From positions 56,998,742 to 57,062,741 of the forward strand of contig JAUPFV010000005.1 in assembly GCA_036936605.1 (NCBI GenBank): a stretch of DNA of 64,000 bases, read 5' to 3'. Positions 42,561 through 55,070 of the stretch are shown here, piece after piece. How positions within the stretch are numbered: position 1 is the first letter of the stretch; each line of letters opens with the position of its first letter. Made by a program: the position numbers and the translations under genes. The notes under the pieces were generated by a model that saw nothing but the letters and a program-made list of their open reading frames with translations, did not search any database and had not been told where the DNA came from. Source of the stretch: Limnanthes douglasii subsp. nivea. Lineage: Eukaryota > Streptophyta > Magnoliopsida > Brassicales > Limnanthaceae.

Positions 42561-43189
42561 CATGTTTTGTATGATTCCAAAAAATAATAATAAACCAAAT
42601 ATCTAGAAATTCTTTTATTATAAGTGTTGGTCGACCTCGTTAGTGATTTCACATTTAAATGGTTATGATGTAATATTTACATACGAAAAATTGTTTTGGG
42701 AATGTATATTGTTATGGTTCTTTTTTGTTAGGCCTATCATACACTTGAACAAGTTGATCATACAAGGACTCTAACATCTGGCGATCGGTCAATTTCGTAC
42801 TAGTTTTTGGTTTTTGCTGAGAAATACTACCATCCAACTGAACTGGAACTCTATCTTGCCCACATGATACCCATATTTGAGAAAGAATAGATGGACTACA
42901 TCTATTGTTACTCAATATGTCATTTCTAGATGCCTCAGAATATTGAAATACCTCTCACTTCAAGCACTTGCATCCAACATATGTATATATCTCTTTAGTT
43001 TTTAGAGATGAATTTCCTATTTCAAACCACTCAAACTTGTAACTTCGAATATGACTAACATTTATCATTTGGTTTCTTAAGAATAATAGATATCGCAACC
43101 TTATACGGTAAAACTTGTTTATCATGTGGATAGTCCATATGCCTAATGATCAAACTAATTAAATTTACTTTTTGTCTCACAGTATGACA
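42561..43189. other. unassigned DNA with one small open frame
   Basis: A 67-codon minus-strand frame (42915-42712) reads like a real protein fragment (SPSILSQIWVSCGQDRVPV, LTDRQMLESLYDQLVQVYDR). I do not recognise the family. It may be a fragment of a DNA-transposon protein. Confidence 0.35.
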
Positions 43190-43560
43190 CAACTCTAAAA
43201 TTTTGAAGATTGGTCATGCATGACTCCTTATTATTAACCGTTATAAAGGTAGATCTTACCCGTTCAACCAACCTGACTGAAGCCTCATATAGCCGAAGCA
43301 CTTTGAAGACAACATCTCCTGGTCGAAGCTTCTTTGACCACAACACCCTTCGGGAGAAGCAAATACATGAAATCATGAAATTCGGTACAAGATATAAATA
43401 CTCACACGGGTTATAGTTTGATAGCCATAATCACTCATGCATTAATTTATTTTCTTATTACAGTCTTAGAGAGTTATTGAGAAATTAATATGTAAAAATA
43501 AATATAAATGTGTGAAACTCTCTTCCGTATAAATGAGAGAAAATCTAATTAAAAATCATC
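43190..43560 (+). other. LTR-like promoter region
   Basis: TATAAATA at 43393-43400 in a GATATAAATACTCACACGGG context follows a GC-richer stretch (CATCTCCTGGTCGAAGC) that stands out from its AT-rich surroundings, much as in plant LTRs. No matching partner LTR was found, so this is only a suggestion. Confidence 0.3.
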
Positions 43561-44786
43561 TACATTCTTACAATATTTTACTATACCAAATTGAAGACTC
43601 CATTGTTGATGACTGGTCTCCATATTTTTTTTCAATGTTCGAACACAAAAAAATAAAGAGATCGTACGTAAAAAATATGCAAAATTTCAGATTAGCAAAG
43701 ATTGCGTCTGAGGATGTAAGCATAAGAAACCAACATAATGAAGACACAACCTGCGTAGTCGTGGCCATAAGACTTTAGCAAGAGATCTTTGGGAGAAGAA
43801 TATAAAGATTATAATGAAATTATTTGAGATGGTGAAGTCGTCTCCTGAACCAAAAGAAAAATCCTATATCCACAAACCCAATATGGACACAAGGTCGAAG
43901 AAAATAATGCAGACAACCAAACGAATATATACCAATATTGTAACATTATTAATCATTATAACCTCATGTTTGGAAATAATAAAAACAATACGGTCGAATC
44001 ATATAAAGAGCTTTCAAAAAAAATTAACAAGCATTGAGACTTCAAGAAAAAAAAGTGAGCTAAACCTCTAGATCTAAAGACAAGTAGGAAATGACAAAAG
44101 AAACACACCTCGAATGATCAATCAGCCCTGGAGAATAAGAAAGTGGATATATATGCTCCGGCCTCCCAAACTATCCCTCCTCCAGACGCTTAGAACCAAT
44201 AACAATACCATATTATTCTACCATTCACTTTAATCGGCTTCACCAGGCGTATACCAAACATCATATCAGGCCTCAAGTGCCCAACCAGAAATTAACACTG
44301 GTAACTTTCAATACTTGTCGCCTCATATGAAGTATTCATACTAATTATAGTACATATCCGCTATTTCTGTCTATCCTAATATGCCATCAATTTATCCGCC
44401 ACTTTCGTTTGGATTTAACGAAAATAATCCCAAATTCGTTTGGATTTAACGACAACAGTCCTTATAGACCTATGTTATCCTATATGGCGAAACATGCTCC
44501 GCAAGGATGAAATCCTCTTGAAAATTATACGGCCTTTTAGGACAACTATAGTGCTTCGACATACAAAAGACTACAATTTGGCAACAAAACAATTGGTAAA
44601 TAAAAAGTGAATATAATCAAAATTAGTGTCTTTGATGATCCGCACGATGAATTTCTATAGTATGAGTCGCTCATGCACCGAATATAGAACAAGTATTACT
44701 GCATTTATATTTCAATACTCATAAGATATATAAGTTTACTGGCCTTAATGAAGTAATTTCAGAGGATGTTGTAGAATATTGTTCTT
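43561..44786. other. decayed, unassigned coding-like DNA
   Basis: Plus-strand frames give patchy protein-like sequence (VYQTSYQASSAQPEINTGN, YPPLSFGFNENN, MLSYMAKHAPQG). A duplicated phrase TTCGTTTGGATTTAACGA occurs at 44404 and 44436. I cannot assign a family; a retroelement gag-like or spacer region is possible. Confidence 0.3.
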
Positions 44787-44859
44787 TAATAACATGACCT
44801 TAAATGAGAATGATAGGCTAATTATTAATAACAGGATCTTAACCATAAGGAGAAGCAAA

Positions 44860-45740
44860 ATATTTACTTTAAATAATGTCAGAAAGCATATTATGAGCAT
44901 ATGTCTTATTCGAAGACGATTCATCAGGTTTAGATTGCTTCTTATTAATAGCATCAGGGTTGGTATAAGAGATTGTCAAACCCTTTTGTTTAACAGGCCC
45001 CCATATTATCTTAATACATTCTTCAAGTGGTGTAGGCTCATCTTCAGAAGTATCTGGATTATCATTTTGACGAGTATGGCCTACATCAGTTTTTTTTTTT
45101 CATTTGAACAACAAGGGCATATCGTCATTTGTCAAGCTCGCCATCTTGTAAATAGAACTCTATACCACTTTCAGAGGATAATGTACTAAGTTTATATTGA
45201 TCTTCTTGATGAATTCATTTTCAAAGAGAGGTACCATGAACATTTTTCGGCACTTTTTTCCAAAAGCTGTTAAACCAATTCCGGTTGTGTATTCGTTATG
45301 AAGTCGTTGAAAAATTACACACCCAATATTCTCAGGTGTAGTCAATTCTCTAGGCTCAGTTAGAGTAATATTCTTATTAGCCGTCATGGTAAGCTCGTTG
45401 ATATGCTAAAGACCAGCTAAAAGAAACTTTTCGATGGTAAAGAGATAATGAAAATCTAAAAACCAAACTGAATAAGGTGCAACATATAAACCTGGGAAAT
45501 GATTTACATTAACATTATCATAAACCTTCTTAAATAGTTGTTGGTACCGACTTGAATCCACAAAGAAACTATATTTTAATAAAGATAAAATAAACTGGAA
45601 AGGAAAAAAGAAATAAAAATAGACAAATCCTATCTTTCGTGGATTCATCCATTCTCTTTAAACTTGACCATATTTCTGATTAGCATCTCGATATTCCTAG
45701 TTCCCAATTACAAGAATAAATGAATGTTTCCAATCATGTA
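44860..45740 (-). pseudogene. unidentified retroelement-like ORF
   Basis: Minus-strand frames, with a few breaks, read FVHDWKHSFILVIGN, YQQLFKKVYDNVNVNHFPG, LYVAPYSVWFLDFHYLF, then MTANKNITLTEPRELTTPEN, KKCRKMFMVPLFENEF and EDEPTPLEECIKIIWGPVK. The coherent composition across frames shows a former gene. The WKHSFIL segment faintly resembles the ..WKTHFLF.. part of the element B antisense gene. With the LTR-like sequence at 47918-48159 in the same orientation, it could be an extra ORF of an Ogre/Tat-type element. I am not sure. Confidence 0.35.
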
Positions 45741-46499
45741 CAAACGTGGAAGGGTTGATGATTTTATTCCTGTATTTGATACTTATAAAATAAAATTGGG
45801 TGTATCTGTATTTTAAAATGTCAATATTGGTTAATAAATTGAGCATGGTGCACTACCCATGGACAGCTAGTTAAGTGTGGAAGATGAGGATATGCTTAAA
45901 TAATTCTTAATAAATTTGAGAAGAGGAATCAAAGAACCCAGAGAAAGACATAAATAAAGAAACATGTTTCGTCTTCTTCACCTTCATGGGGCAATTCATT
46001 ATGTTTAGGAAGGAAAGTAACGACATAATCAAGAAAGCCATAATTACGTATGAAAACTTGATGTTCTTCATCAGGCATGTTTTTATAGGTAAATTATTTA
46101 AAATATATGTTTAAAAACCTAATATTTTTCTGCTTCATCAACATGAGGGAGTTGGCCCATAGTTACTAATGGTAAACGTGTTTTTTCTTTTTCGAGCCAT
46201 TATTGGTTGAAAGAAAAAAATATTATCATCAGGATTTCTAAGTCAAGTACTTTTTTTATATTGTTTGTTTAAAAGCGAGAAGTAGAATCAGTATGATTGG
46301 TTTAATAGATATGAAATAAAAAAAAGTATTCTATAAAATTTTGTTTTTAGTTTGAAGTATTATATAAGTTATACCATATGGTTGCATTTCATTGAGTGAT
46401 CATGGAATATAAAGATCGTGAGTATTAGAGCTTTAATGAAGAAAATGAAGAAAGTATACCAGTTTTAAAGAAGAAGGATAATAAAAAAATAAGGTAGTT

Positions 46500-47624
46500 T
46501 TCTCGGTTTAAATAGAAGAAATGGTGAAGAATTCCATCCGGTGGAGTAAAAAAATCAACGATTAAAGTAAAGGTTTTTAATATATATATATAAACAATCT
46601 TGAAAACATATCTGAATTTACAACGTCCAAGTGCTTAAATTTTTGTACGTGGTAAATAATTCTTAAAAGTTAAGAATATTAAGACACGAAAATTTATTTT
46701 TAAAATAATAAATTAAAACTGACGGTGTAATAGATTTATTGAAAATACCTCGTTTAAGTAATTTTTAGTAGTCCTCAAAAATAAAAATTTATTTTAAGGA
46801 CTAGGGAGGAGTCCGAATATGGCTATATACTAACGATGGAATATATCTGTTATAATGACGATGTAAGGTCATATTAAAGACTAATAAAACGATAAGATGC
46901 AGGAAATAAAGAAATGTCTAGTCAAGAATCACCAAGAAGATATTAGGAAAAAGTTACCAATAAAATGTAGACAACGGTCGTATAAAAGCGGGTTGGTCAC
47001 AAATAAAATACTAGAAAAGGTTCATAAAAGAGAATAAGACGAGGTCGTAAAGAAGCAGCTCGATGAAGACCATCATGAAATGTTTTGACGACGGTCACCA
47101 AGAATCATTTAAACAAGGATTATATAGAAGTGTTTAGATGATGGACACCGAAAAAATGTTAGACGAGAGTCATAAAGAAGCGTTTAGACGAAGGTCGCAA
47201 TGAATATCTAAGACAGGGTAGAAAAACAAAAAAGTTGTTAAAGTAGTTACAACTAAAAGCATGTGTTACCATTTAATACGTTATTAAGATAGCTTGTTAA
47301 GTCGTTGTGATACATGTAAAGTAATGATTGGTTGAAAGGATACTTTAAGTTGTATAAATAAATTCTTAAGTATCTATCTGGAAACTACGCATAGAATATA
47401 CAAAAAAAGTTATTATCATCGAATTACTTTTTCCGCGATTATTAAACACTATCTTTGTTTTAGATTTTCAGGAAAATCCCATTATTAGTTCTCCCTCGTC
47501 TTCAATAGTCTTAATAGTTTAGATATTTACTATAGATTTTTTAGACGATGACTGTATGAAGATTAATATTTTAAAGATGAAAGCAAAGATTTCATATTTG
47601 TCAAGTATTAGTTGATCGTTAAAG
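46500..47624. other. non-coding, with degenerate GGTC...AAGAAGC repeats
   Basis: From about 46920 to 47215 a motif like AGACGAAGGTCGTAAAGAAGC recurs with heavy variation, six or more times. At about 47357 GTTGTATAAATAAATTC is a TATA-like motif. Nothing codes convincingly. Confidence 0.4.
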
Positions 47625-47849
47625 TTAGTCTTTTATCCATTGGTTAATTAAATTATGATTGGTAGGTAGATTTTTATGGGTTTTTTTATCAAGATATAGG
47701 TTCAAGTCTGTTGGTGGATGAGTATCTGATTTACTAGCTAAGCTTCCAAACAAATCACTTAGTTTCTCATTTTGTGAATCTAACTCAGTGACTGTCATGC
47801 TATATAACGAATGAATTATAGCCAAGATGTTGGGACTTTTACTCATCAT
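47625..47849 (-). pseudogene. short ORF beside an LTR-like sequence
   Basis: 75 open codons, MMSKSPNILAIIHSLYSMTV through FGSLASKSDTHPPTDLN to a C-terminal NQWIKD. It lies just inside the LTR-like sequence ending at 48159 and on the same strand, so it may be the start of an extra ORF or gag of that element. The family is not recognised. Confidence 0.3.
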
Positions 47850-47917
47850 ATACTATCATTAATAATATAAGTGTTTAAAAAATAAGGAATATACCTGAGT
47901 ATAAAACCCGATTCATT

Positions 47918-48159
47918 TGACAAGGTAAGATAATGGTCTTCCAAACGGTAGTGTAAAAAACCTGAGTATCTTTACTACAAAGTTAGAGAGAGAAAGAGTC
48001 AAAAAAACTTATTCTGGAAGAAATTACCATTGTAAGTTTTTCATTTATATAAAAGTTAGTTTTAAATCTCAACCATTGACTCAAATAAAGATCGACGGTG
48101 GACAAGTTACGTAGTACAAGTAACTAGACAATGAGGTGGTTATTTTTTCACTCCCATCA
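47918..48159 (-). repeat. LTR-like sequence sharing its start with relic A
   Basis: On the minus strand it starts TGATGGGAGTG and shares its first 92 bases with the LTR piece at 2234-2325. A minus-strand TTTATATAAATG follows about 100 bases in, as expected for an LTR TATA box, and a CT-rich stretch comes after. The inner boundary (47918) is a guess based on a possible ...TTGTCA end. Confidence 0.45.
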
Positions 48160-48809
48160 ACGTTAACCATTTTTCTTAAGTTGTTTGATCTACCATGCAA
48201 TCCAATGATGTAAAATTAATATGGAGTTTATAATGGTGATTGGTTGGTATAAGAAGAAGTATAATGACAATGAAAATTTATTCAAAGAACACATGGAGCT
48301 CTAATAAGGGTATATCCCCCAAGAGGTTTATAGCCTTATTTAATAGGTAATACTTCATAATATAAATATAGTTTAATGTTAGTTATGAGTTAAACAAGTT
48401 GCTAGAAGAAATAAAATATGTTAAGGAATGAAAGTAGGTCAGAAGAATAAGAAAAACATGTTATCATTGACAAGCTAATGATGATAAAATAGGAAAAGTA
48501 AGTATGTTGAATGAACTAAAGCATGAAATAATATGGATAAACTAAGTCAGTTACAGTATGACAAGCTGGACGAGCTAGAAGGGAATCAAACTTGACGACT
48601 ACGAACGATGATCAAGTTGGACGAGAGAAGACATATAGGCTTATCAATCCATATAGATGAGTAAGATACAAAACATAACAACTAGGTAAAAGAATGAGAA
48701 ATTTCTACGTGGCTAAAAGAGTATTCATGAAAGTTCTAGATTTTATTTGATATTACATAATATTTTTTAGATGGTTATAGAGTAACTTTGTAATAATTAT
48801 AGTAGATGA
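48160..48809. other. AT-rich spacer, no gene seen
   Basis: No recognisable coding sequence or repeat. Composition resembles the rest of the intergenic DNA. Confidence 0.5.
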
Positions 48810-49681
48810 ATGTCATGTACTTATGTTAATATATGTCATTCTTCTTCACATCGTTTGCCTGATTATACTATAAACAGCGAAAACCCATTTAATTTAGATT
48901 TGAAGGTTAGTTTTAAAGAGAAAATTATAAAATTGATCTTACTTCATTTAAGAGGATGTCGCTCATCAGACTATGAGATATGTATATTTTTTTGTGAGAA
49001 TGGTTGTTTCTTAAGGTTTAAAGAAACAATGTATATCCCACTCAACTATGAAATATGCGTTTGTAGCATTGATTGTAATGTGAAAAATATTAAACGCTTG
49101 AGAGACTTATTGTTGGAAATATCATTCACATTTAAGGGAGACATGAAAATTCAAATATATTTTGATTGCCATGAAACCCTATGTATAAATTATAATGGTA
49201 CCTACAATGGGAAGTCCATATGTAGTATCAGACATTAGTATGTTAGAAATTGATTTAAAATGGAATAATATTGGTCTCGTGCGTGCACTCTAGTGAGAAC
49301 CTAACATACCCCTTTATCAAACCAATGACATCAGATTTAGGTTTCTGGATTCCATTACGATGAAACTTGTGAGAATGGTTGTGAGTTGAGTGAAGAAGAC
49401 GTATGAAGAAGTTTTGAAGATTGAAGATAACTTGCGGATTTCGTTACACATATATATTTTCATGAAGGCTAAGTCAAAAGCGCGTGATTTTATTTTTTAG
49501 AAAAACTCTTTATGTTTATAACTGTTGCATTAAGAGTTTGAGAGATGGTGTTAGAAATATTAGACTCAAAATCATTAGCTCCTATATTTTATTTATAAAT
49601 AAGAGCTTTTACTCTATGTAATAAATACGTTTTCTGAATAATAAAAACATAACCGTCTTTCTTTGTTCATCTTTTTCTACA
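48810..49681 (+). mobile_element. 3' end of a short-LTR copia element
   Basis: A 142-codon open frame (48810-49238) contains RRLRDLL-like and IYFDCHETLCINYNGTYNG segments that align loosely with the end of copia RNase H (WL..LL.E..F, CDN..AI.IA.NP). About 50 bases later comes SENLTYPFIKPMT, matching the usual ENLADPLTKPL signature. The LTR at 49549-49681 follows, preceded by a purine-rich TTTGAGAGATGG. The LTR is related to the one at 56772-56925. The coding part is badly diverged. Confidence 0.6.
49549..49681 (+). repeat. 3' LTR of the short-LTR copia element
   Basis: 133 bp, starting TGTTAGAAAT and ending TTTCTACA. It shares TTTATAAATAAGAGCTTT, ACTCTATGTAAT and GTCTTTCTTTGTTCATCTTT-like blocks with 56772-56925. 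No clear target duplication and no primer-binding site after it. Confidence 0.75.
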
Positions 49682-50690
49682 TATTGTACTTTTAATTTTA
49701 TTTATTCCGTGCTACGATTTGAAAGATACCGACCTTTTAAAATAAAGATTGAAAAGAAAAACTAAAAACAAAAATTTGGTTCAAAGAATGAGAAGATGGT
49801 TACTTGTGATTTTTTATCAGTATCGAAATATCTATTAGTAGTTTACCATTTTTGGATATTAAATAGTAATCAGATACTTGACCAAATATAAATGGACACT
49901 TCGCCCTTTTAAAAATAGTTGTGAAAATAAGAGTTAAAAAATATATTTTTCTAAATAAATTTTTTTAAAACTAACCAATACCTTTTTTAAAATGATTTTG
50001 TTCTTTAAAAATTAGAATTAAAATTAAAACTTTAAAATTTATTATTAACCAAAGTGTTTTTAAACAATTTGGGTATGCATTTTAGAATTTATCTATCAGT
50101 TTTAATTTTGTTATTATTAAAATTAAAAAAAAATTATATATCAAAATTACTTTTGCTTTTTAAATAATACATTTTACTAGTTAATAATTCAAATGTAAAC
50201 TATATTATTTTAGAGATGACAGTGAACCGTCGCAGATCGGAATTATATCGGTAAGTTCAGCTGGATTTATTTAACTTGGAATTATCCGATCCAGTTTGTC
50301 TTGAATATGGTAGTTTAAAATCCGAACTTGCTCCATTCCTATTTGCAGGTTAATCCAATTCGGTAGTGTGAACACTATTTTTGTATTCTATATATTGTTC
50401 TAGGTATATATATTATATAATATTAGTTAATATGTATCAATTTTATTTTTATATATACGGTTCCGGTAGACTGAACAAACTCTCTGGATGTATCCAATAT
50501 GCTAACCTATTATATTTATATTTAAAATTTAAAATTTATTGAAAAAACGAGGAATCATTATTATTATATTTAAAACATTTTTGAATATTTTTTCTTTTAT
50601 ATACATATATTTTATATATATATATATATATATATTATCGATTCTATTGGTGTTGTCATGTGTTCTTGTTATTTATATTGGTAAAAAGAT
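49682..50690. other. AT-rich spacer with TA microsatellite
   Basis: No gene recognised. A short TA run lies at about 50613-50635. A CGGTT/GATCC-containing stretch at 50220-50480 resembles in style those at 18530-19075 and 56030-56580. Confidence 0.5.
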
Positions 50691-53600
50691 TTATGTTTGT
50701 TTTAAAGCAAAAAACAGTACTTTATTAAACTGAATTTGGGCATGCATCTTTGAATTTTGAACACGATTATCATTTATAGCCAGAAGATGATTGAGAGCTT
50801 GGAACTGAGAGAAGTCAAGTTTTGGTATGCATCTCAGAGTCCATTTGGCAAACCAATTGGCTGCTTGATTTTGGACTCTGGAGATGAACTTGATAATCGT
50901 ATATGGAGTAATCAGTTTCTTAGAAATAGAACGTAAATGAGTGAGATACCAAGGAGAGTTGCAAGAAGCTATATAGTTAACTAATATTTGACAATCAGAT
51001 TCTATATCAACTTTATTCCAATTATTTTTCTTACAGATAAGGAGACCTTTTAGCAGAGCTCTTGATTCAGCCAAGAGAGGAGTTGATTTTCCAAAGGTGT
51101 TGCTCGAACCAGCAATTAGATTTCCATGGTTGTCTCTGAAAAATAAAAGCTTCACTTGATTCAGCACTTCTGTTACACGCTGCGTCAATGTTTAACTTAA
51201 TCCGATTTCCATTTTGAGGAATCAATTTCAGGTATAAAGGCTTATTATTGGTGTTTAGAATCGATAGACAACCTAACTTAAGACCTGCATCTTTCACATA
51301 AGTCCAATGTTTACTAGAGAAAAAAAATTAGCTCTGTCTAATACAATGAGAATATTATTTATATAGTTGATACAAGTAAGAACATAATCAAAGTTTCCTT
51401 TATATTTAGTTTTGTTACGATACTTCCAGATAGTCCAGCAGATTAAAGCAGGGATGACATGAGTGATATAAACCTTCTTAGTAGAGAACCAGAACCAGTT
51501 CCTTATAATATGAGTTAGAGACATGAATTTCTCCACTTTGATCTTGAACGAATTTGAGAAATAAATCCAAATTTCCAAGGCATGGCTGCAATTAACAAAA
51601 AGGTGATTAGTGTTTTCAGCATTGCTGCAAAATTGACATTTAAATGCAGGATATAAATCTTTTTTTGTTGCATAATTGAATCGATAGAAATATTATTTTT
51701 TATTAGCTTCCAAAGGAGAAACGAAAACTTTCCTAGGGTTAATGCATTCTAGATTTTTTTTAAAAGGCTTGAATAGTTGTGTTGAGTCCTTAAACCGTTC
51801 CAGGTCTGCTTGGTGTTAAAGTTGGAATCATGAGATGCTTCCAGATAATCGAGTCTTTCTCACTAGAATTGATACGATGATCTTTGATAATGTTAATTCT
51901 GTCTAAACTAAGAAAGTCGTCTATAACAGCAATGTCCCACGAATTATTCTTTTGAGTAGGTATTAACTTTAACATCAAGGGACCAAGAGTTACTATGAAA
52001 GTCTAATAAGGGAGGATAGTTGTGCGAGTCGTCAACCAAAAAATCAACCTCGTCTTTCCCCAAGACCCATCTGATATTACTTTCTACATAAAATTTGATA
52101 TCAGACAACCTTTTCCAAGTAAAAGTATCATATTTTCTAGTAAACAGTCTTGATAGGATGAACCTTATTGCTATAAATATCATGCATTATATTAGCCCAA
52201 AGAGTGTCATTTTTCTTATAACTAAACAAGATTATGGGAGAAAGTTTTTGAGTATCACTTAAGTTTCTGGTGTTAAGGCCACCCTCCCCAAAAGGCCTAC
52301 AAAGAGTAGACCACTTAGACGAGTGGATATTTTTCTCAACTTAATTAGTTCTCCATAGAAATTTATTGAAAATAAGCTCCAATTTAGAGATTATACACTC
52401 AAGAATCACATTATTCTGCATTCAATAGATAAGGAGAGTAAAAAAAACCGATGAAATTAACGTTAGTCTTCCCCCATAAGATAACTTTTTGCTCTCCCAC
52501 TCCAAAATTCTAGCATTGACTTTGTCCAGCATAGATCCGTAGTTTATAGACTTGTTATTGTTTCTTAAGCTTATGCCAAGATAATCAGTGAGAAGTTTGT
52601 CCACTTTAAAACCAGTCCGGTCCGCCAGAGATGAAATTTTGCTTTGATGAAAACCTTTGGAAACAATAATCTTGGTCTTCTCAGAATTGATAGATTCCCC
52701 ATTTAGGATACTATTTCCTTGAAGAATGTAGTTGATAGCTCTGCATAAGTCATCTTTAATGATGTTGCAGCACACTTTGTAGAAGCAAGTGTTGTACCCA
52801 TTAATTCCAGAAGCGCTAGAGGGGTTCACAATATTGATGATCTTCCAAATCTCATCCTCATTAGTAAGCTTGAGAAGAGATAAATTATCATCATTCGAAA
52901 CCATATTAGGAATATTATCTGCATCATGTTAATTTCATCAGTAGTGTTGCTATAAGGAGAGCCAATAAGGATCTTTTTGAAATAGTTTTCAACAGACTTC
53001 CCAATCTCATCTAAATCATAAATCCACTTATCATTTTATTTGATGATTTTGATAGTATTTTTTCTTCTTTTCTTGGAGACATAAGAGTGGTAAAACTTTG
53101 TGTTATAATCACAATCCTTCAGCTAGTTTTTGTAACAATTTCGCTTCCATAAATCCTCCTCCATCCTCAGAGCTTGAATATATAAATTGTTAGCTTTATC
53201 TAAGTCAGCTTTAGAGATCTGGTTGTTGTTGTTAATAAAAGCATCTTCCTTCTTTATGACCTCATCTTCAGCGTCTTTCACCTTATTAAAAATGTTCTCA
53301 AAATATTTAATGTTCCAGTCTTTCAAGCAATTCTTCAATCTTCTAAGCTTGTGCTAGTAGACTTGAATAGGATTTCATTCATCCTAATGTTCCAATTCTG
53401 GCTGTCTTTGAAGATGGTAGTCCAATTCTTGTTAAAGAGAGCCTATCTAATCTTTTACACCTTGTATTTCTGTTTTAAGGTGTATCTTGATCCAACATAC
53501 CCAACGTCTTCGATCTGGCAGTCGGTGACAACACCATTGAAGTCTTGAATGCTATTTTGACAAACAGCGTGCATCCCACCTGCTCATCATTAGAAGCCAC

Positions 53601-54003
53601 AATATTGAAATCACCAGCAATAAGCCAACCAAGATTAGTCGAAGCGATCTCTTTAAGCTGACTCCATTATTTCTTCCTTAATAACCTTTGACATATATTA
53701 GATAATAGTTAAAACGAATCCATTCTTCAAACCATGCATCAAAACTTCAAAATGTAAACATTGAATATGGTCAATGAGAACTTTAATGCTAATATCATCA
53801 TTCCAAAACATCCAGATTTTACTGGAGGTGTTGTGAATGGAATTGGTGAAGTTAAGTTTGTTAGCAATCTCTCCAATCTTCTCTACTTTAACCATAGGCT
53901 CCTGGATGGCCAAGATATTAAATTTGTCTTTGTGAATTATTGATTTAACCTCTTGATTGTAGAATTATTGTAGATCCCTTGAACGTTTCAACTAACAACC
54001 TTT
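50691..54003 (-). pseudogene. LINE ORF2 with in-frame RT deletion
   Basis: The start MIKVVS-stop-NVQGIYNNSTIKR is near 54003. Endonuclease pieces are ISWPSRSLW/AIQEPMV, SSKIWMFWNDDI, then NLGWLIAGDFNIVASNDEQV. The linker ORF is at 53338-53123. The RT frame 52904-52422 goes from SSASGINGYNTCFYKVCCNI to YILQGNSIL and then directly to NGESINSEKTKIIVSKGF near 52700. The fingers and catalytic YADD block between are missing, yet the frame is kept. KLSYGGRLTLISSV marks the RT end. A zf-RVT (CQFCSNAENTNHLFVNC) at about 51660-51570 and an RNase H (LLAESRALLKGLLICKKN, VDIESDCQILVNYI) end it. Confidence 0.88.
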
Positions 54004-54099
54004 ATCATTATTAGAGAGGGATTTCTAGATTTTGTTGTCCCCTGAATACTTGAGGGATTTGATGATCAATTTGTTAGGTTGCTTCGTTTTCTTGGCTGT

Positions 54100-55070
54100 T
54101 TTTAATTTCTTGTTCAATATTTTTGAACCCCAGTTTATATATCAGGAGCTTTGCACACATGAGTGGTAGGAGTGCTACCTATGTTTTCTTGATCAGGATA
54201 ATCTTTACCAGTGCATAAATTTTCGTAACCAAAGATATTCATTTTTCTTAAAACTCTGATCAAGCTTTGTGATAGCTTCAATGGCTTCTCTTTCTTCCAG
54301 AGATTCTTATTCCTGACTATTGTTTTTTTTACCTCTTTATTATGCTGCAGAGTAGTACCATGTATCATAGAACTATCTTGTGATACTGTTGTTGTCTTCA
54401 AATTCATTTGGGGTAATCTTGGATACCAGAGATTTAATCAATGGTTTATACACTTTGTTCGCTTTAGTAATCGAGTTTGGCATTTTCTTGAGTTAAATTT
54501 TCATATATTTGCTGAGATTTGAATCATTATTTTGAATAGCAGTATTACTTCTGTTTATTTTTCATAACCAGTCGCCTGGACTTTTTTGCATCCTGATATA
54601 TTGTGACCCATGTGAAGACATTAATCACAATATTGTGGGGGATTTCTGTAACTAATTTATATCCAACAACCGTCGTTAGAGCCAAATCCCATCCACATAT
54701 TGTGATGAATTTTCTTGCTGACATCAATCTCAATTAGAGAAAAACAAGTGCTTCTATAAGCTCTGGGTTTTTTTTTCCGAATATGGCATACCAATTGAAG
54801 AGATTACGTCCCTTATAATAGAGGAATTGTAGAGATACTCTCGCAATATTTCTATACGAATCCAAACAATATCTAACGGACTTTCATTTTTTCAATTGAA
54901 TTTTGGATACCAACAAAGAATCCTCATAACAGAGTCACCAATAGTTCTGATATTTTTCGCCCATAATTTACAAACATCATCTTTCAAATCGAATTAAAGA
55001 GCAGATGTCTTGAATCCCATATATCAATATTATAGCTTCCATTAAACTTGAAATAATTCATGAATTGAGT
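54100..55070 (-). pseudogene. LINE ORF1 (DUF4283-like, zinc knuckle)
   Basis: Minus-strand frames show VWIRIEILREYL and IIRDVISSIGMPY, the typical DUF4283 'vWIRi.nLP..y......i...iG.p' pattern. A zinc knuckle follows around 54635-54582 (YCD-stop-CLHMGHNISGCKK), then a lysine-rich tail (54407-54135, with HNKEVKKTIVRNKNLWKKEK). ORF1 coats LINE RNA. Stops are present in every domain. Confidence 0.75.

Larger units (their letters stand above)
50691..55070 (-). mobile_element. L1-type LINE, near complete but with RT core deleted
   Basis: Reading on the minus strand: DUF4283-like ORF1 with zinc knuckle (55070-54100), then ORF2 with APE endonuclease, linker, RT with an internal deletion, zf-RVT zinc finger and a C-terminal RNase H. 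No poly(A) tail or target duplication is obvious. It is related to the plus-strand LINE at 31540-40980 in the linker region. Confidence 0.85.

Noticed and set aside
48810..49238. 142-codon frame as a novel host gene
   Set aside because: Its end aligns loosely with copia RNase H, and it is followed by a tail resembling ENLADPLTKPL and then an LTR, so a decayed copia is the better reading.
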